From Bacteroidota bacterium (GTDB taxonomy: Bacteria; Bacteroidota; Bacteroidia; Bacteroidales; VadinHA17), in contig JAUZNW010000012.1 of NCBI GenBank assembly GCA_030706785.1, forward strand, positions 1 to 38,833: a stretch of 38,833 bases of DNA. Direction: 5' to 3'. This document shows, in pieces, positions 37,344 to 38,833 of this stretch. Below the pieces are notes generated by a model. It did no database searches. It was not told where the DNA came from and was given only the letters and a program-made list of their open reading frames with translations. A program made the position numbers and the translations under genes. How positions within the stretch are numbered: position 1 is the first letter of the stretch; the number at the start of each line of letters is the position of its first letter.

Positions 37344-38833
37344 ATGAGCTGGATCAAGGACATAATCTCTCCAGGTACGAGGCAATGGGAAGAATTCTAC
37401 CGTAACCGATGGCAGCATGATAAGGTTGTCCGTTCCACCCATGGTGTTAATTGCACTGGTGGCTGCAGCTGGAATGTATATGTAAAGGAAGGCATTGTGG
37501 TATGGGAGACACAGGCGCTCGATTACCCGTCCCTTGAGAAAAGTCTCCCTCCGTATGAGCCGCGAGGCTGCCAGAGAGGTATCTCAACATCATGGTATCT
37601 GTATAGTCCTGTAAGGGTGAAGTATCCTCTTATCCGGGGTGCCCTGCTTGATCTTTATCTTGAAGAAAGGGCAAAGACAGGCGATGCCTTTCTTGCCTGG
37701 CAGAATCTGCAGTCGGATCCTGAAAAAAGAATAAGATACCAGAAGGCCAGGGGCAAGGGTGGATTCAGGAGGATAGCATGGGATGATGTCCTTGAAATAA
37801 TCGGCGCTGCAAATATCTATACCGCAAAGAAATTTGGATCAGACCGTGTCGTTGGTTTTTCTCCGATCCCGGCAATGTCGATGATAAGTTTTGCCTCAGG
37901 ATCGAGGTTCCTTCAGCTTTTCGGAGGAACCTTCCTGAGCTTTTACGACTGGTATGCTGATCTGCCGAACGCTTTCCCTGAAATATGGGGGGAGCAGACA
38001 GATGTGTGCGAAAGCGCAGACTGGTACAATGCCAGGTTCGTGGCGGTGATGGGTGCAAACCTCGGCATGACAAGGACCCCGGACGTTCATTTCTTTTCCG
38101 AATCGCGTTATAACGGTACCAAGACAGTCGTTTTCTCTCCCGATTTCAGCATGGTATCGAAATATGCCGACCAGTGGATCCCTGTTAATGCGGGACAGGA
38201 CGGCGCTTTCTGGATGGCAGTGGTCCACGTCATCCTGACTGAAGCGCATTTCAGGAACAAGGTTGAGTATTTCCTCGATTATTCAAGGAAATATACAGAT
38301 GCCCCTTTCCTGGTCGGGATCAATAATGTACATGGGCACAATACTCCCGGCCGGTTGCTTCGGGCATCAGCTGTCGAGAAATACCGCTCTGCGGAAAACA
38401 GCGACTGGAAATTTCTGAATCTTGATGAAAAAACCGGTGATTTTATTTGTCCATCAGGCAGTTCAGGGCACAGGTGGCAGAAGAAGAAGGGCAAATGGAA
38501 TCTGAAGAATCAGGATGGTGAAGACGATATGGAATACACTCCTGTCCTTACCCTGATCGACAGATGTGACAAAATCATTCAGGTTGATTTCACCGAGTTT
38601 TCACAAAACAGGACTATAAGACGGGGTGTACCGGTAAAATACCTCAAGACGCCCTCAGGCGAAATTGCTTTTACTACCGTTTATGACCTGCTAATGGCAC
38701 AGTTTGGTGTCGACCGGGGTCTTGAAGGAGGGTATCCAATCTCATATGACGATACCACGGCAGCTTATACACCTGCATGGCAGGAGTCATACACCGGTAT
38801 CAGCTCAGAGACAGTGATCCGGTTTGCCAGGGA
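37344..38833 (+). CDS. narG: Respiratory nitrate reductase alpha subunit, 5' part (runs off window)
   Basis: Open from ATG 37344 to the end of the window. [84 protein letters not shown] match NarG including the Asp Mo-ligand region and FS0 His/Cys. Confidence 0.95.
   Translation, partial: MSWIKDIISPGTRQWEEFYRNRWQHDKVVRSTHGVNCTGGCSWNVYVKEGIVVWETQALDYPSLEKSLPPYEPRGCQRGISTSWYLYSPVRVKYPLIRGALLDLYLEERAKTGDAFLAWQNLQSDPEKRIRYQKARGKGGFRRIAWDDVLEIIGAANIYTAKKFGSDRVVGFSPIPAMSMISFASGSRFLQLFGGTFLSFYDWYADLPNAFPEIWGEQTDVCESADWYNARFVAVMGANLGMTRTPDVHFFSESRYNGTKTVVFSPDFSMVSKYADQWIPVNAGQDGAFWMAVVHVILTEAHFRNKVEYFLDYSRKYTDAPFLVGINNVHGHNTPGRLLRASAVEKYRSAENSDWKFLNLDEKTGDFICPSGSSGHRWQKKKGKWNLKNQDGEDDMEYTPVLTLIDRCDKIIQVDFTEFSQNRTIRRGVPVKYLKTPSGEIAFTTVYDLLMAQFGVDRGLEGGYPISYDDTTAAYTPAWQESYTGISSETVIRFAR

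Overview
The window reads as chromosomal DNA from a Bacteroidota bacterium. This rests on the SusC/SusD pair, TAnnTTTG-like promoter words and lipoprotein-rich CRTAC1/FG-GAP genes. From left to right: an ABC-2 export ATPase/permease pair; a minus-strand cluster ROK kinase - GH38 alpha-mannosidase - AlkD-like protein - gamma-glutamyltransferase; a DUF47 (PhoU-like)/PiT phosphate module; a DnaQ-type exonuclease/GIY-YIG fusion; a class IV aminotransferase; an AmrS-like radical SAM enzyme; and a carbohydrate region (CE15-like esterase, YiaK-like dehydrogenase, FucP-like MFS, DUF1080, Tat-dependent Gfo/Idh/MocA, SusC, SusD). Next come two large tandem CRTAC1-like FG-GAP/ASPIC lipoproteins with an unrecognised lipoprotein between them, then a third truncated CRTAC1 remnant. 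The right edge is the start of a respiratory nitrate reductase locus (NarK-like MFS, a membrane-anchored diheme cytochrome c, and NarG running off the window). No rRNA, tRNA, CRISPR array, transposase or phage gene was recognised. The most unusual signals are: (1) locus-specific degenerate heptanucleotide (period 7 bp) arrays in intergenic gaps, two of them arranged as inverted pairs; (2) a CRTAC1 remnant with two deletions, whose 5' deletion joint appears to coincide with the stop codon of the neighbouring paralogue; (3) nested inverted-repeat elements flanking the CE15 gene. All function calls come from reading motifs in the translations. No database search was possible.
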